Source: Cryptomeria japonica (Eukaryota; Streptophyta; Pinopsida; Cupressales; Cupressaceae). From it: a DNA stretch of 64,000 bases. How positions within the stretch are numbered: the first letter of the stretch is position 1; each line of letters begins with the position of its first letter. Both the position numbers and the translations under genes were made by a program. Shown piece after piece: positions 1 through 11,885 of the stretch. Location of the stretch: NCBI RefSeq assembly GCF_030272615.1, contig NC_081411.1, positions 44,529,517-44,593,516 on the forward strand, in the 5' to 3' direction. A model generated the notes under the pieces. The model saw only the letters and a program-made list of their open reading frames with translations. It searched no databases and was not told the origin of the DNA.

Positions 1-636
1 CTTTAGGATTCTTAATATGTTTTTATTGGATGCTTCGGCCTGACCATTGCCTTGTGGGTAATAGGGGGTGGAAAAGCGATGTTGGATATGAAATTTCTCA
101 CAAAGTTCGTGGACATCCTGATTGTTGAAAGGAAGACCGTTATCTGTGATGAAAGACATGGGCACACCATACTGGCAGATGATGTAGTTGAGGATGAATG
201 AGGCGATCTGCTTGCCAGTGACTTGGGTAAGTGGAACAGCTTCGATCCACTTTGTGAAATATTCAGTGGCGGTAACAATGAATTTATGGCCATTAGACGA
301 AGATGGATGAATCTTACCCACAAGGTCAAGGCCCCATTGACAAAAAGGCCATGGTGTTGTGATTGGTTGCAGTTCCTGGGATGGTGCATGTATCAGGGCA
401 CCATGAACTTGACATTTCTTGCACTTCTTGACAAAGTAGTAGGAATCTTTTTCCATAGATGGCCAATAGTATCTAGCTCGCATGATCTTTTTGGCTAGTG
501 GCGGACCGCTTGCATGAGTTCCACAAATTCCTTCATGGACTTCTTCCAAAGCCTTTGTTATCTCACCTTGTTTTAGACATCGAAGGAGAGTACCATCAAG
601 ACAGCAGCAGTATAAGGTTTCAACAATAATGGTATA
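1..636 (-). pseudogene. Element A integrase (partial, leaves window)
   Basis: The minus-strand translation shows a zinc-binding HHCC module (HEGICGTHA near 510, followed by KKCKKCQVHG near 415) and the catalytic core: WGLDLVGKI near 330, ITDNGLPF near 140 and GQAEASN near 40 supply the D, D and E of the DDE triad. It would insert the reverse-transcribed DNA into nuclear DNA. It continues in frame from the archaeal-type RNase H after a stop at 637-639. The C-terminal part is outside the window. Small plus-strand frames here are shadows. Confidence 0.85.
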
Positions 637-1230
637 TCAAGCAGTTTGGCGAATGAAGGTTTTACGTTGGTTATTCGATTGGTTGGGAGGAAGGGTGTGA
701 TCGCTGAGATAGGTGTAGAATTCACCATACCATGGGGATTCAGAACCGACAAGGCGACATATCATTTCGGATTCGAGGATATCATAAGCGGGGATCCAAA
801 GCTGTTCTACCAAGAACTCGTAGCGTGTTGAATTCTGTGGAAGATCTAGGAGAGATGCGATGGTAGCCATAGTGTCAGCAGCTCGATTCTGATCTCTTGG
901 TATCTTCTCAAAGGTGATAGTAATAAATGATGTCTTTAGATTATCCACCATTTGCTTGTATGGCATGAGTTTATCATCTTTGGTTTGATACTCATCTGTT
1001 GCTTGTCGAATGACCAGTTGTGAGTCGCCATATACTTGTAGTTCTTGTAATTTCCATTGTATGGCTAGCCTGAGTCCTGTGATCAAGGCCTCATACTCTA
1101 CTATGTTGTTTGTGCATGGAAATGTGAGCCTGTAAGACTTCGGGATGCTATCACCTTGAGGTGTGATAAACAAAATGCCTGCCCCCGAGCCGTGCCTAGT
1201 GTATGAACCATCAAAATATAGTTTCCATGG
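637..1230 (-). pseudogene. Element A archaeal-type RNase H (second RNase H)
   Basis: Translation across 1230-637 begins WKLYFDGSYTRHGSGAG and continues through TNNIVEYEALITGL, VYGDSQLVIRQ and RDQNRAADTMA. These are the successive catalytic D, E, D and D regions of a type I RNase H of the archaeal-like kind found next to the RT-associated RNase H in Tat elements. It degrades the RNA strand after minus-strand synthesis. A TAA at 1231-1233 separates it from the RT frame, and another stop at 637 separates it from integrase; both lie in one continuous frame. It keeps its acidic residues although the element is dead. Confidence 0.85.
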
Positions 1231-2775
1231 TTATGCTTCTATGATCATGAATATCTCTTCATCTAGAAAATTGGAAATGAGAGGATGATCGCCTATGAGT
1301 GGTGCATCGGCCAGCTGATCTGCAATAACTTGACCTTTGATAGCTTTACGGTCCACATACTCGATGTCAAATTCACTTAGAATCATCACCCATTTGGCTA
1401 AGCGACCTATTAATGTTGTTTTGCTGAGTAAGTACTTGAGTGGATCAATCTTTGCAATGAGTTGTACCTTGTGTGTTAACAGATAGTGCCTTAGTTTAGT
1501 GGCTGCTAAGATTACTGCTAGGCAAGCTTGCTCAATAGGCATGTAATTGAGTTCATAGCCCACCAGTGTGCGAGAGATATAGTAAACAACACACTCTTTG
1601 CCTTTTGTATTATGTTGTGCTAGTAGTACACCCAATGTTGTACTTGTCACTAAGATATAAAGTAACAATGGTCTACTTGGATCTAGTGGCATCAGCAATG
1701 GTGGATTCATGAGATAGTCTTTAAGCGTCTGAAATGCTTGCTGGCATTTGGCATCCCACTGAAAGCGGATGTTCTTGTGTAGCAAGTGTGTGAATGGGTG
1801 ACACTTATCAACCAATTGTGCAATGAATCTTCGGATGGATTGAAGCCGCCCTTGTAGTGTTCTTAGTTGACTGATATTCTTTGGAGGTGGCATGTCCATG
1901 ATTGCCTTTACCTTTGTTAGGTCAACCTCAATACCTTTGCTTGAGACAATGTAGCCTAGAAGCTTCCCGGAGGTCACTCCAAAGACACATTTCTTTGGGT
2001 TGAGTCGAACATGGTATTGTTCCAGTCTATCAAAGATTTTATCTAAGATGTGGAGATGTCCTTCTCTATTGAGTGATTTTGCTAGTAAGTCATCTACATA
2101 ATCTTCCATCATGGTATGCATCATGTCATGGAAGATGGTGGTCATTTCTCTTTGATAGGTTGCACCTGCATTCTTTAGACCGAAGGGCATTACATTCCAG
2201 CAATATGTGCCCCATGAACATGTGAAGGCTGTCTTATTTTGATCTTCTGGTGCGATCTTGATTTGATTGTATCCTGAAAAGCCATCCATGAGTGAAAGCA
2301 TGGCATGTCCTGCTGTCAGATCCACTATGATGTCGATATTTGGTAGGGGGAAGTCATCCTTAGGACATGCCTTATTCAGATCTCTGAAGTCAGTACAAAT
2401 GCGGATGCCCCCTTTTGGTTTGCTGACTGGCACGATGTTGGAGATCCATTATGCATAATCAATTGGCCTAATGAAACCAACATCTAGGAGTTTCTTGAGT
2501 TCTGTTTTGACTAGCACTGCAATCTGGGGATGCATCTTATGAAGCTTTTGCTTGACAGGTTTGGCTCCTTCTGCTACAGCGAGATGATGCATGACTAAAT
2601 CAGGATCAAGCCCAGGCATGTCTGCATATGACAATGCAAAGTTGATCTGACGCTTTTGAAAGAACTCTATAAACTCAAGCTGTTCCTCTGGAGTGAGAAG
2701 AGATGCCAGATGTATAAGATGAGGATTTTCAGGAGTCCCCACATTGTATTCTTTGGTTTCCTCGATGAGAATCAT
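1231..2775 (-). pseudogene. Element A reverse transcriptase and RT-linked RNase H
   Basis: One frame from 2775 to 1231 with a single internal stop near 2449. RT landmarks are ICTDFRDLNKACPKD, DGFSGYNQI, WGTYCWNVMPFGLKNA and the catalytic YVDDLLAKS box near 2095. The following thumb/connection and RT-linked RNase H (LLLYILVTSTTLGVLL) lacks the usual first aspartate of that fold, as in element B, so cleavage is probably done by the downstream archaeal-type RNase H. The protein copies the RNA genome into DNA in the virus-like particle. The stop at 2449 follows FIRPIDYA, just before WISNIV. Confidence 0.93.
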
Positions 2776-4160
2776 TGATCATTCCTGTTGTGTGCTTGCA
2801 GGGAGAATGTCAAACCCTTCATCCTCAGGCACCTCAGAGAGGTTTTCACCGTTGGATACGCTCTTTCTTTTTACTTTTGTCGGATCAAACAGTGCCACAG
2901 TGTGGTTTTCACTGGAAGATCCATGTTTTATTGTTATATTTTTGCAGCTGAAAGGTTTGGCATCCGCCTCGAAGTATGCTGCGCTATTAAGTTCAATGGC
3001 GAATCCAGCTTTGTGATCCCCACTTGGTAGGTTATCCCTTAATTCCAAAAATTCAATGATAGCCTCATCATTTTGGAAGAAGTCAAGACATGGGGGATTT
3101 GGTTGGTTCCATTCGATGAGTTCAGGATGGATAATGGGCATTACTTCATCGATTAGGTTAAGTGCATTAGATGTATCAGTGAGGGTTAAGACAGTGTGGT
3201 GAAGGTCATTAATGGTACTCTCCTTGTCAGAATCAGGCGTAGGATGAGACGTAGGGTCTGTGGAAGATGTTTCCAGCTCAGGTACCCAAGTGGTCTTTAT
3301 TTGTGCTTCTCCGTAAATAGGGATGTCTTTGCGTGGCGGAGGGGGTGATGTGTCTTCCTCATCTGAAGTGTTAAGCTATACCGAATCAAATTCCCACTCA
3401 TGTGAGTCGGTCTCTGAATCACTTTCCAGCATCCGATTGCTATACCATATTGGGACATGTCTTTGGAGTTAAACACGGTTGGTGTGATTGGTTTATGTAT
3501 CTTTGTAGTAATTGGTGCTGTAGGAAGTTTGATGGGGATTAAAGAATCTGATATGGGAAGGATCGGCAGTGGTGACTCAGTGGCTTTTGCTGGAACTACT
3601 GGTGCCATAGATGTTGCTGTGGGTTCTGATACAATTGTTGCTGCGAATGGTTTTATTGATGTGATGGTTGCTGCGGATGGGATTACTGGTTTGATTGGTG
3701 GGATTTTTGGTATTGTAGATGGTTGCGTTGGGGTTGTGAGTCTCGATGGGGTAGTTGGGATGGTGTTGGATGCTACTTTGATAATGAAGGGTGTTCTTTT
3801 TGCAGTAGGTTGACATAATGGTTTGCTGGGTTTTCCTTTGAATCTGAGTTTAGGAAATACCTCTTTTTCAAAGCCTAGGCCTGTATTACCTTTGGGCTTT
3901 AATTCTGGTAGCAGAGGTTCATGTCGTCCTTGTTTGCAATATCCCAAAGCACTCTGACCATCATACCCCATTCTTTGCATAATGAGGAGACCTTTGCCAT
4001 ACTGATCCGTAGGAAGTGTAACTTGCGGTATATCAGTGGTGATGGGATCTTTATAGATCCATTCTGCTAGGTCCTCATCTTGTGTCTCTTCCTCTTGACT
4101 CTTTCCAAGGATGAAAGGCATCAAAGCACATGCTGGCATGATTAGTGGTTGCTAGAGTAA
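2776..4160 (-). pseudogene. Element A G-patch-like segment and linker between protease and RT
   Basis: Minus-strand frame 4139-3297 contains YGKGLLIMQRMGYDGQSALG, then GRHEPL and GNTGLGF, which matches the spacing of glycines and aromatics in a G-patch, an RNA-binding glycine-rich motif. A Pro/Thr/Ile-rich linker of about 100 residues follows. Near 3430 the frame shifts: the natural continuation (LESDSETDSHEWEFDSV) lies in the frame that leads through 3141-2779 into RT. There are stops at 4161, 3378 and 2779. The role of a G-patch in a plant retroelement is not established; RNA or RT contact is an inference. Confidence 0.65.
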
Positions 4161-5261
4161 CTATTGTGGTTTACCATGTGTTCTAGGAGAAGTGGGCATC
4201 TGTCCCACACAAAAGAGTTGACTCAAGTTGTATTCCCTGGGACCTTCCTCTGCGACTTTCATCTTAAGCTTTTCTTGCTTGAGTATAGTGGTGTTTGAAC
4301 TAGCAAGAGAGGTTGGATTTATATATGATGTGGAGGAAATGGCTTCTCTATTATTAGGAACAGTAATCTCTGGTTGATGGTTGATATTATGGCAATACGC
4401 AAAAGGATTTGCATTGCCCAGGATTGTGATCTCTACACCGTTATGTGGGAACTTGATACATTGATGGTAGGTAGATGGAACAACTTGCATTGCATGTATC
4501 CAAGGTCTTCCTAATAATAGATTGTATGGTAGAGGAAGATCTAGAACCTGACAAATGATGTGCTATACCACAGGGCCTACTCGGATTGGTAGTACCACAG
4601 CTCCTTTGGATGAACGCTCCACATTGTCATAGGCTTAGATTGTGATCTTCTTGCGAGGATCCACTAATTCTATTGCATATCCCAATGCTGTGACCAACTG
4701 TAGTGTGCAAATATTCAAGCCTGTGCCATTATCGATCAAGACTCGTTTGATCCTATGCTGGTTGATAAATCCTTCGATGTGGAGTGAGGCATTATGAGGT
4801 TGCTGGAAGGAAGAGTTGTCACTTTCGGAAAAAGTGAGATAAGGTGATGACTTGAGACTTCCAACATTGGCTTGAAATTGGTCTGTATTCAGATTTGCAG
4901 GGACTGACACCTCTTGGAGTGCTTGATCCAAGATAGTTTTATGAGATGGCGATAGGCGCAATAGTTCTAAAATGGATATAAGCGCAGGGGTTTTGTCTAA
5001 TTGTTCCACAAGATTGTACTACTTTGGGATGGAGGTGGTGCCTTGTGGAGCTGCCTTTATGGTGACTTTGCCACGACGTGTAACAACATTGCAATTTGAG
5101 TTGGGATTTTTGAAAGTTATAGTTGCAACTTGTTCACTAGCGTCATACAGATGATTTACAGTGTAGTTATACACAGCCTGTGTATAATCTGTGGTATCAG
5201 TGCCTCGCCTGGAAGTGGAAGGACCCCTTTGATCTTGTGATGGAAGTGGATTTTTGAACAT
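4161..5261 (-). pseudogene. Element A aspartic protease region
   Basis: The frame 5261-4161 contains VLIDNGTGLNICTLQL near 4730. This is the D-T/S-G-type active-site region of a retropepsin, here with NG in place of the usual S/T-G context. Near 4510 is NLLLGRPWIHAMQ, the conserved C-terminal protease/linker motif of Ty3/gypsy polyproteins. Stops lie at 5019, 4635 and about 4563. It lies between the Gag zinc knuckle and the G-patch-like part in the same frame as Gag. It would cleave the polyprotein. Confidence 0.8.
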
Positions 5262-6785
5262 CAGATGATCATTATTTGTTGTTTTTGGGTCATGTCCTTC
5301 AATTTCAATTTCTCCTCAGTCAATAAGATCCTGAATAAGATATTTCAATCGGTGACAATTACTTGTCTTGTGTCCTCTTCCTTGATGGAATTCACAATGT
5401 TCAGTATCTCTCCACCATGCCGGTTTGACTTGAGGCTCATAGCTGGATAGCTTAGGTAGAGTGATCAAATTCTGAGAAATGAGTTGTCGCAATACTGTTT
5501 CAATGGGTTCCCCTAAGGGAGTGTATGTGCATTTTTGTTTTTGCTGACGAGGTCTAGGTTCATCATGAGATGTGATGCGACCTTGATTGGAAGGAACATT
5601 TGTGTTATTCTGAGGTGGAGGATTTTGTCCTACAAATCGAACCACAGGTTGGGCATTTTGGATAGTTCGAGCATCCACAACCCCATCGTTGACAATATTC
5701 TTGTTTTTGTTCCAGAAGTTCGGTTTATCACTATTGAAGCACGGGCGAGGACCATCTTTTGGTTCATTAAATATTTTGATGAGTCCTTTCTTGATGAGTG
5801 CCCGTTCACACTTCAAACCCTTGGTGATCATATCGTTAAAAGAGTCTGTGTCTTTGACATCCAGTTGAAATTCCATTTCTTCGTTTAAGTTGGAAATGAA
5901 TATTTCCACTAGTTCTCGTTCAGGTAACTGAAGAGAATGTCTGCTAGACATTTGACACCATTGTTACAGGAGTACTGAGAATAGTTCACCTAGTTTTTGT
6001 TTGGTATTGCACAGATCAGCCATGGTAATGTCGCGTTCAATGTTATGAGAGTAATGAGCTAGGAACTTTTGGATAAGTTCCGCAAATGTTCTTATGCCAC
6101 CTGATAGTCGAGAAAACCATGATGTGGTTGCTCCTCCTAAGCTTTGGGGAAAAAGGTGCATGAGGTATGTGTCTTCCTATGCCACTTCAAGACAAGTGGA
6201 ATGAAATTCTCGGACATGATCGTGGGGATCCCCCTTTCCTCTATATTTTTCAAATTTGGGTGTTTCGAACCCACATGGAAAGGGTGGCATATAAAGATTC
6301 CTATCAAAAGGATAGGGATAGATGTCGTTAAGTGAGAATTGATTGGTCTTAACACCACTATGAAGTTGTTGGGCGAGATTCTTGACTTGTTGCCGCAACA
6401 TCTCCATTTCATTTGGAGGAGGAGGTGGTGGGTTACCTTGAGGAATGTTATATCTGATGGAATCTCTACCTCTTTCCTCTTCATGGCGACTTTGTCTATT
6501 TGATGCTTGTCTTAATTGGGCAAGATCAAAGTCAGAGGGGAGTTTTGCTCCTTCTTGAGCGAGTCTTAAGAAGTGAGCATCCGCATTGCTCCTGAGTATT
6601 TCATCAAACAATCTGTTAAAGAGAGGGTTATGCTGAGCCCTTTCGATTGTTGCAGGAGTGGGAGTACTTGGGTTTTCGTCATCTGCATTTCCTCCAAGTG
6701 CTTCTTGAAATTCATTGAGATTGTCCTCTTCTTCTGCTTCTCTTTCTATTTCATGTTGCCTTGATTGGGATTGGGTTTGAGCCAT
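5262..6785 (-). pseudogene. Element A Gag
   Basis: Starts at the ATG at 6785 (MAQTQSQSRQHEIEREAEEE) with an acidic, Gln/Asn-rich N-terminus. It includes the capsid-like retrotransposon gag fold around LMHLFPQSLGGATTSWFSRL near 6130 and ends with the zinc-knuckle variant CEFHQGRGHKTSNC (C-X2-H-X4-H-X4-C) near 5375. In-frame stops lie at 6177, 5964 and 5316. The last two read as Q (CAA) or R (CGA) codons changed to TAA or TGA. Gag forms the particle and binds element RNA. It is followed in frame by protease. Confidence 0.88.
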
Positions 6786-9411
6786 TTTGTTTGCAAGTTT
6801 GTGTTGAAGTTGATTGAAGATGATGATGAGTTGTTTGATGAACGATTGATGGTTGGTGGATTGTGGGGTATGTAGATCTCTAGCACTCTAAAGTAGATGT
6901 AACCGAAATTCCTTCTTTGAATTGCTTGCTTGTTTGATAAGTTTGGACGTGATAAGGTGTAGAGAAATCTGAGATGTGTTACAGATTTTGACTACCTAGC
7001 AATGAGAGGATTCACTCATGAACTAGTTTTAACCTGCGTAGATGTGTCTCTTAGGATGACCTTATCCTAGATGTAGAAACAATCTTAAAAAAAGTGATGT
7101 GATGCTTTGGATTCAAGCAATATCTAAAAAGGGATCTTGGGACAAGAACCTCTTAATGTTTTGAGAGTTGGGACGGATTGATGACGAAGTGATGATGAAT
7201 GAGTAAAATGATGGATGTTTTGTTTTCAACTTTCAATAAAAACTTTGTGTTACAAATGGGACAAACTCTACCTCTTCTCTTTCGGGTGTTGGTGGTATTT
7301 CTCGAGCTATGTTGTAGGTGATACAGACATTTGGGAAGAAGTTGGGATTAATCTTTCCTCCTTGATTTTTGTGATAACTCAGAGCTCTATATTGCATAAA
7401 AGCTCTGCGGTTCAATGATTCTGAATCAAACTCATTTATTTTGCCTTGAAGGTAGAGACGCATGCGATGCAGAAAGACTCTATGTGAGACAAAGATTTGT
7501 CTATTGATATAGAAGAATTTCCTCTTTTTGATCAAAGCCTTTGAACTTAATGGTCTTCTTTTCAAGTTGATATTCTGATGAGGCTTCTTCTTTTGCAAGA
7601 TGTGAAGAATGGTCATAAAATTTGACTCTTTGTTGTTTGCACTTTGTTTTTGGTATTTTTGGTTTTTTTTGAGAAATGTTGGATGAATACTTTGTTTTTG
7701 GGATTGATTTTCTGATTTTTCTTTGACAAGAAAACAAAGCAAGCACACAAACACAAGAATGTAGCCTCAAAGGCACAAATGAGTATGGGTCTAGATCAAC
7801 CCAATCCTTGGACTTGTTTTTGACCCTTCCTTTAGATGTATTTTAAGGTGTATTTCCAAAGCCTGAAGTCGGCTCAATTTGCACTAGGTCTTTAAAATGA
7901 ACACACTTCAAACACTTTGTATCCCTAAGGTCAAATGGCCAGTTGTGATAAATTTAGCCCACATCTTGATATTTCTTCAACTTTGGTACTACATACCTTA
8001 TGAATCCCATCGTGGTAGGTAAGGATGTGATATACTAAGTCTTGCACGAGCATAACAAATAGATGATCCCTATGATGGGGGAGTTACCACTTTTATCAAG
8101 CCACAAGTGACTTTTCAAAAAGCTATGTTTCTACTCAAGGAAATATGTATGGTGAGTATCTTGGGAGAAAAACCATCTATGCTCTTGCACTAAATTATAT
8201 CGCAAATATCCTCAATCAATAGAATGGGTGGGCTACTACTTAAAGGTGTTTAGTCATGTTCGATGTTTTTGGACATAAGTTCATTCTGCAGTGACTCACT
8301 TAAGAGCCTTGTAACTGGTGGTGGGGCCCATTTGCCCTTTCGGCTAGTTACACTGTAGGAACAGCTATACCCAAGGCTACAGCTTTCTCTCTCACCTGAT
8401 TTCTATAGCGGCTCGAAGGATTTACCGCTCGAGGTCATTCCCAAGAGTATCGATCCCTTGGCAGGCCTCTCTTAAAAAGATAAAATTTGAGTGTTACTAA
8501 CACTTTTCTCTTGCACCTAGGACCACGAAAGCCAAGGGAGAGGATAGTGTGTGTTAGAAGTAGGACCACTCGACTGACTTTTTGCACAAGCGTGCTAGAC
8601 ACGTAAAACACTTGTTCTTTTTAATCCACTATTGCAAAATGTGTTTTAACTATTTGGAGATGTTGCTCCAACAGCCATGGTGTTCCTTTTAACTACAAAG
8701 GCAATGTGTTTTGTAATCTAGAATTTTGGAAATCCTGGTCAACTTAATGAAAAACACGTTTTGCTTGAAGTAAAATTTGTTTGCAAAAATAAAAAACAAG
8801 TGGTTTGTTCTTTTTACTTGCCCAAAATTGAAGTGTGGATTGTGATTTTTAAGTTTGATGCAAGGAAAGAAACTTTGTTTGTTGATTTTAAGCACCAAAA
8901 GGACAGATGACCCTAACTAGAAAGCAATATATTTTTGTGGTTGTCAAGTTTTTAAGAACCATAAGACAAGTTTGTGATTTTTATGGTGAGTTGTTAACCT
9001 GCACAAAGAAAAACATGTTAGTAAAATCAATGTTCAAGGGGGGCTTCCACAAGCCTAAGAATTTCTTATTTTGTGGTTACAAAGCGATTTTTACAACATT
9101 CTGTTGCAATAGCGCTAATCTGTGTTTAAACAGAAGCACTAGTTTACACAGAAGCGCTAAAAGAAGGGTAAAACCAGAACGTCAAAAGCGCTAAAATATC
9201 CTCAATAGCACCAAAATAAGAACCAAAGCGCTAAAATAGAGTCAAAAGCGCTGAAACTTTTACAATAGCGCTATTGTAAGAACAATAGCGCTAAAAGAAA
9301 AAGTGTCGGTAGCACTAAAACGGGTTCAATAGCACCGAAGCACGACCTGTGTGACAAACTCAACAATCAGACATGTTAGTTAAAAAAAATGATATGTTTT
9401 TGGTGCTTGGA
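6786..9411 (-). other. Element A long untranslated leader
   Basis: About 2.6 kb lies between the primer site and the Gag ATG with no convincing coding frame on either strand. The small frames at 7215-7776 and 8689-9194 have no recognisable domain. The only structured part is the AGCGCT motif array (9107-9343) close to the primer site. Such long leaders are usual in Tat-lineage elements and hold packaging and dimerisation signals. Confidence 0.6.
9107..9343. repeat. AGCGCT-centred short tandem motif array in leader of element A
   Basis: About 11 units of roughly 20 bp, each with the six-base palindrome AGCGCT (seven exact) or a one-base variant (AGCACT, AGCACC), usually preceded by CAA(A/T) and followed by AAAA. 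First exact copy at 9111-9116. It lies 70 to 300 bases downstream of the primer site on the element's RNA. Confidence 0.8.
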
Positions 9412-9429
9412 TTCACGTCGGGTTCACCA
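9412..9429 (-). promoter_or_regulatory. Primer binding site of element A
   Basis: Minus strand reads TGGTGAACCCGACGTGAA, beginning five bases after the LTR end. TGG matches the complement of a tRNA CCA end. The same 18 bases occur in element B at 17605-17622, so the two elements share a primer tRNA. I could not name that tRNA with confidence. Confidence 0.85.
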
Positions 9430-9434
9430 AATGA

Positions 9435-10933
9435 TGCCCTCCTAAATGGCACAAGGTTAGCAAATGATAAAATAACACAAAAGACACAAAATTGTTAGTG
9501 TTAGTTAATCAAAAACTAATCTAAAAAGGCATACCAAGAGAGACACTAAAAACATGCTAATATATCTAACTAAAGAGACAAAGATAATGAGACATCTCCA
9601 AATGCCTCTTAGCATGGTATTAGCTCATTTCTCCCTTGTTCCTCTCCTCTCCAAGTTCCAAAATAGTGTAGCTCTCAGCAGCTTTTTGCACTATGGATGC
9701 TTATAGAGGATTGAGATTGAAATATTGCTCTACATGTAAATGAAGAAGCAAATATTAAACTATTGATGCTAAAATGATTGATTTTAACCAAGATGACAAT
9801 ATATGAGTTAATTATGCTAAAATGCTCTCTTAAAATGCCTATAGCTTAAATGCATACATGTTTTTCAGGATCTGGATTATGAAGAAATGGGCTCTATTTA
9901 TAGGAAAAATGGAGCAATGGATGGCCAGGATGGAAATGTTTAATCAAGGGTTGAGTTTGAAAGTTGGGGATCCATGTGCACAATTTGCACCAACGAAATG
10001 GTGACAAGTGTCAACATAGGGTTGGGTTGAGAGAAAGGAGTTGGAGGCATTAAATGCCTGAGGAGACCTCATGGTTATCTAGAAGGTAAGGGTCAAGCCT
10101 AAGTTAGGATTACCCACTGGATTAAGAGTTAATCCAAGGATAAACCTTTGTGCAAATGATTAAGAGATAATCATGGTCAAAGCATTAAAGGCTTGATGAG
10201 ACCCTTGGGTTGGGTGAAGGTTGAGTCAAAACAAATGTTTTAACCATGTAGGAGGGTTTGGGTTAACCATTAATGGTTATTGGAGACTTTGTGGATTAAG
10301 TGGTTGAAAGTTGGAAGCCTTTAATGGCTATCAAAGACTTTGAGGATTTAAGTGGTTGAAAGTTGGAAGCCTTTAATGGCTATCAAAGACTTTGAGGATT
10401 TAAGTGGTTGAATGTTGAAAACCTTTAATGGTTATCAAAGACTTTGGGGTCTTTTGAGAAGTGACTCCATTTTGCTTAGGAATGTGATAATAATTAGGGG
10501 ATAGATTAGGCTAATTAGGTAGGGGTTAGAAGAATCTAGAAGGAGATTAGATTTTGCAAGTGGATTTGATGGGTGAGGGAAAATAGGATTTTATTAAAAA
10601 TAAAAATTCATTTATTTCAATAAATGTGTGCAAGTTGCATTTGTAGGAAAATGCAAGTGGGGGGATAATGATTTAAATAAATGTTTGATTTAATCTATTT
10701 AAAAGAGGAAAAAGGGATTTTAATTAAATAAATTGATTTTATTTATTTAATTAATTGGAATTTGATTTTAATGAATTAATTAAAATAAATTGAATAATTT
10801 ATTTAATTAATAGAAGAATGTTTGGAGATGAGTTAATTAAATATTAATTTATTTAACTGATGGCTAGTGGATTTTTAACCAAATAAATACAAAATATTCA
10901 TTTAATAAAAATGGACAGATTTATGTGACTACA
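9435..10933 (-). repeat. 5' LTR of element A
   Basis: On the minus strand it begins TGTAGTCACATAAATC at 10933 and ends GGAGGGCA at 9435, five bases before the primer site, giving 1499 bp with TG...CA ends. A TATA box (TATAAATA, minus, around 9894-9901) would start transcription near 9865. The U3 part is AT-rich with TTAATTAAATA runs. A 52-bp tandem repeat lies at 10286-10440. The second LTR is outside the window, so the outer boundary rests on the TG end and the change in sequence character only. Confidence 0.72.
10286..10440. repeat. 52-bp tandem repeat, three copies, inside LTR of element A
   Basis: Three consecutive units beginning ACTTTG(A/T)GGATTTAAG and ending CTATCAAAG. The first two are nearly identical and the third has several substitutions. 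It lies in U3, upstream of the TATA box on the element's strand, where enhancer repeats are common. Confidence 0.85.
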
Positions 10934-11174
10934 ATTGGTATATCGTAAACTGGTTTCTGTGACGAGGACGGCTTATTGTAAAAGGGGTTTTCTTTGAAGA
11001 ATGGATTGTCTTTTGAAAAAAAAGGCGTTTCTTTTTCTTTGTCTCTTTTGCTGTGAGAATTTTTGGTTTGAATAGGCATTTGCAACTGACAGGACCGAGA
11101 GCCAAATGTTTTGCAGAAGTCAAGATCAAATTGTATCTAGTAGTTCATTTAATGTAGTGATTGAGAGAAGTAAC
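10934..11174 (-). mobile_element. Element F leader, left remnant
   Basis: A 241-bp stretch between the LTR of A and the copia element C. Because C is flanked by the duplication GTAAC (11170-11174 and 28989-28993), this piece was contiguous with 28994 onward and therefore belongs to the leader of element F. No coding content seen. Confidence 0.65.
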
Positions 11175-11663
11175 TGTTAGATTTTGCCAAGATCAAGGGG
11201 TCAATGAAATGTACAAAATAGAGACACAATATAGGACAAGAATAAACTTTATTCTCATCAATAGAAAATGATCAATAATCAACAGGATTATCCAATACAA
11301 TGAATAGAGGCTTGCTTATATAGGCAAGGCCATATGGATGTATGAGCACACAAATATGACATGTGGCTCAATGAGAAAAAAGGGTAGGTAGGAAATAGGT
11401 GTGGGTAGGTAGGAGAAATAATATAATATTCCACATGAGGTGGATCACCCACCGAAGGTGGAATTATCACTCCACAATAAGTGGATATGATAGTGTAATA
11501 ACAAGATCAACACCATAAGAGGTGGAATTTCTCCTACACACACTATCCCAATGTGGCACAAACACCCAAGTGTCTCATATCCAAACTACTATGAAATGCA
11601 TTATCCTAAGTAAACTTAAGTAAGTGTAATAATATCCATGATGAATAATTATTTACACCAACA
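11175..11663 (-). repeat. 3' LTR of element C
   Basis: 489 bp with TGTTAG...ACCAACA ends on the plus strand (minus: TGTTGGTGT...CTAACA). A TATA box on the minus strand (CCTATATAAG, 11315-11324). Compared with the other copy it has 19 extra bases near 11553, so one copy has an indel. Confidence 0.95.
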
Positions 11664-11675
11664 CCCCCCCTTAAG
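11664..11675 (-). promoter_or_regulatory. Polypurine tract of element C
   Basis: Minus strand CTTAAGGGGGGG directly abuts the TG start of the 3' LTR, the position and composition of a plus-strand primer. Confidence 0.85.
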
Positions 11676-11885
11676 TGCAATTTAGGGGAATGCACTTAAG
11701 TCTACAATGCAACTAAACAATGCAAGATGGGTCCCAGCTACGAGGCCATGTTAGGTACCCATGAACAAATGCTAATGCATGCAAACCAATGCAATGAAAT
11801 CTTTCACAAAGTGGGGAAAGAGAGAAAAACCCAATGGGAAAAAACCCTCCCCCAAAAGAGAGAAGAAAGCTATACAAGAGAACTC

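Larger units (their letters stand above)
1..10933 (-). mobile_element. Element A: Ty3/gypsy retrotransposon, Tat lineage, 3' end outside window
   Basis: On the minus strand the order is 5' LTR (9435-10933), primer site (9412-9429), long leader, gag, protease, G-patch-like segment, RT, RNase H, archaeal-type RNase H and integrase, running off the left edge. Gag, protease and G-patch share one frame (6785 to about 3430), and pol lies in another frame after a shift. Around a dozen in-frame stops break it, so it is a dead copy. The second, archaeal-type RNase H and the absence of a chromodomain in what is visible fit the Tat lineage. The 3' LTR and target duplication are outside the window. The flanking sequence at 10934 appears to belong to element F, so A probably inserted into F; this is inferred from adjacency only. 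Confidence 0.9.

Noticed and set aside
12-389. 125-codon minus-strand frame
   Set aside because: Wrong frame relative to the integrase, whose HHCC and DDE motifs read in the other minus-strand frame.
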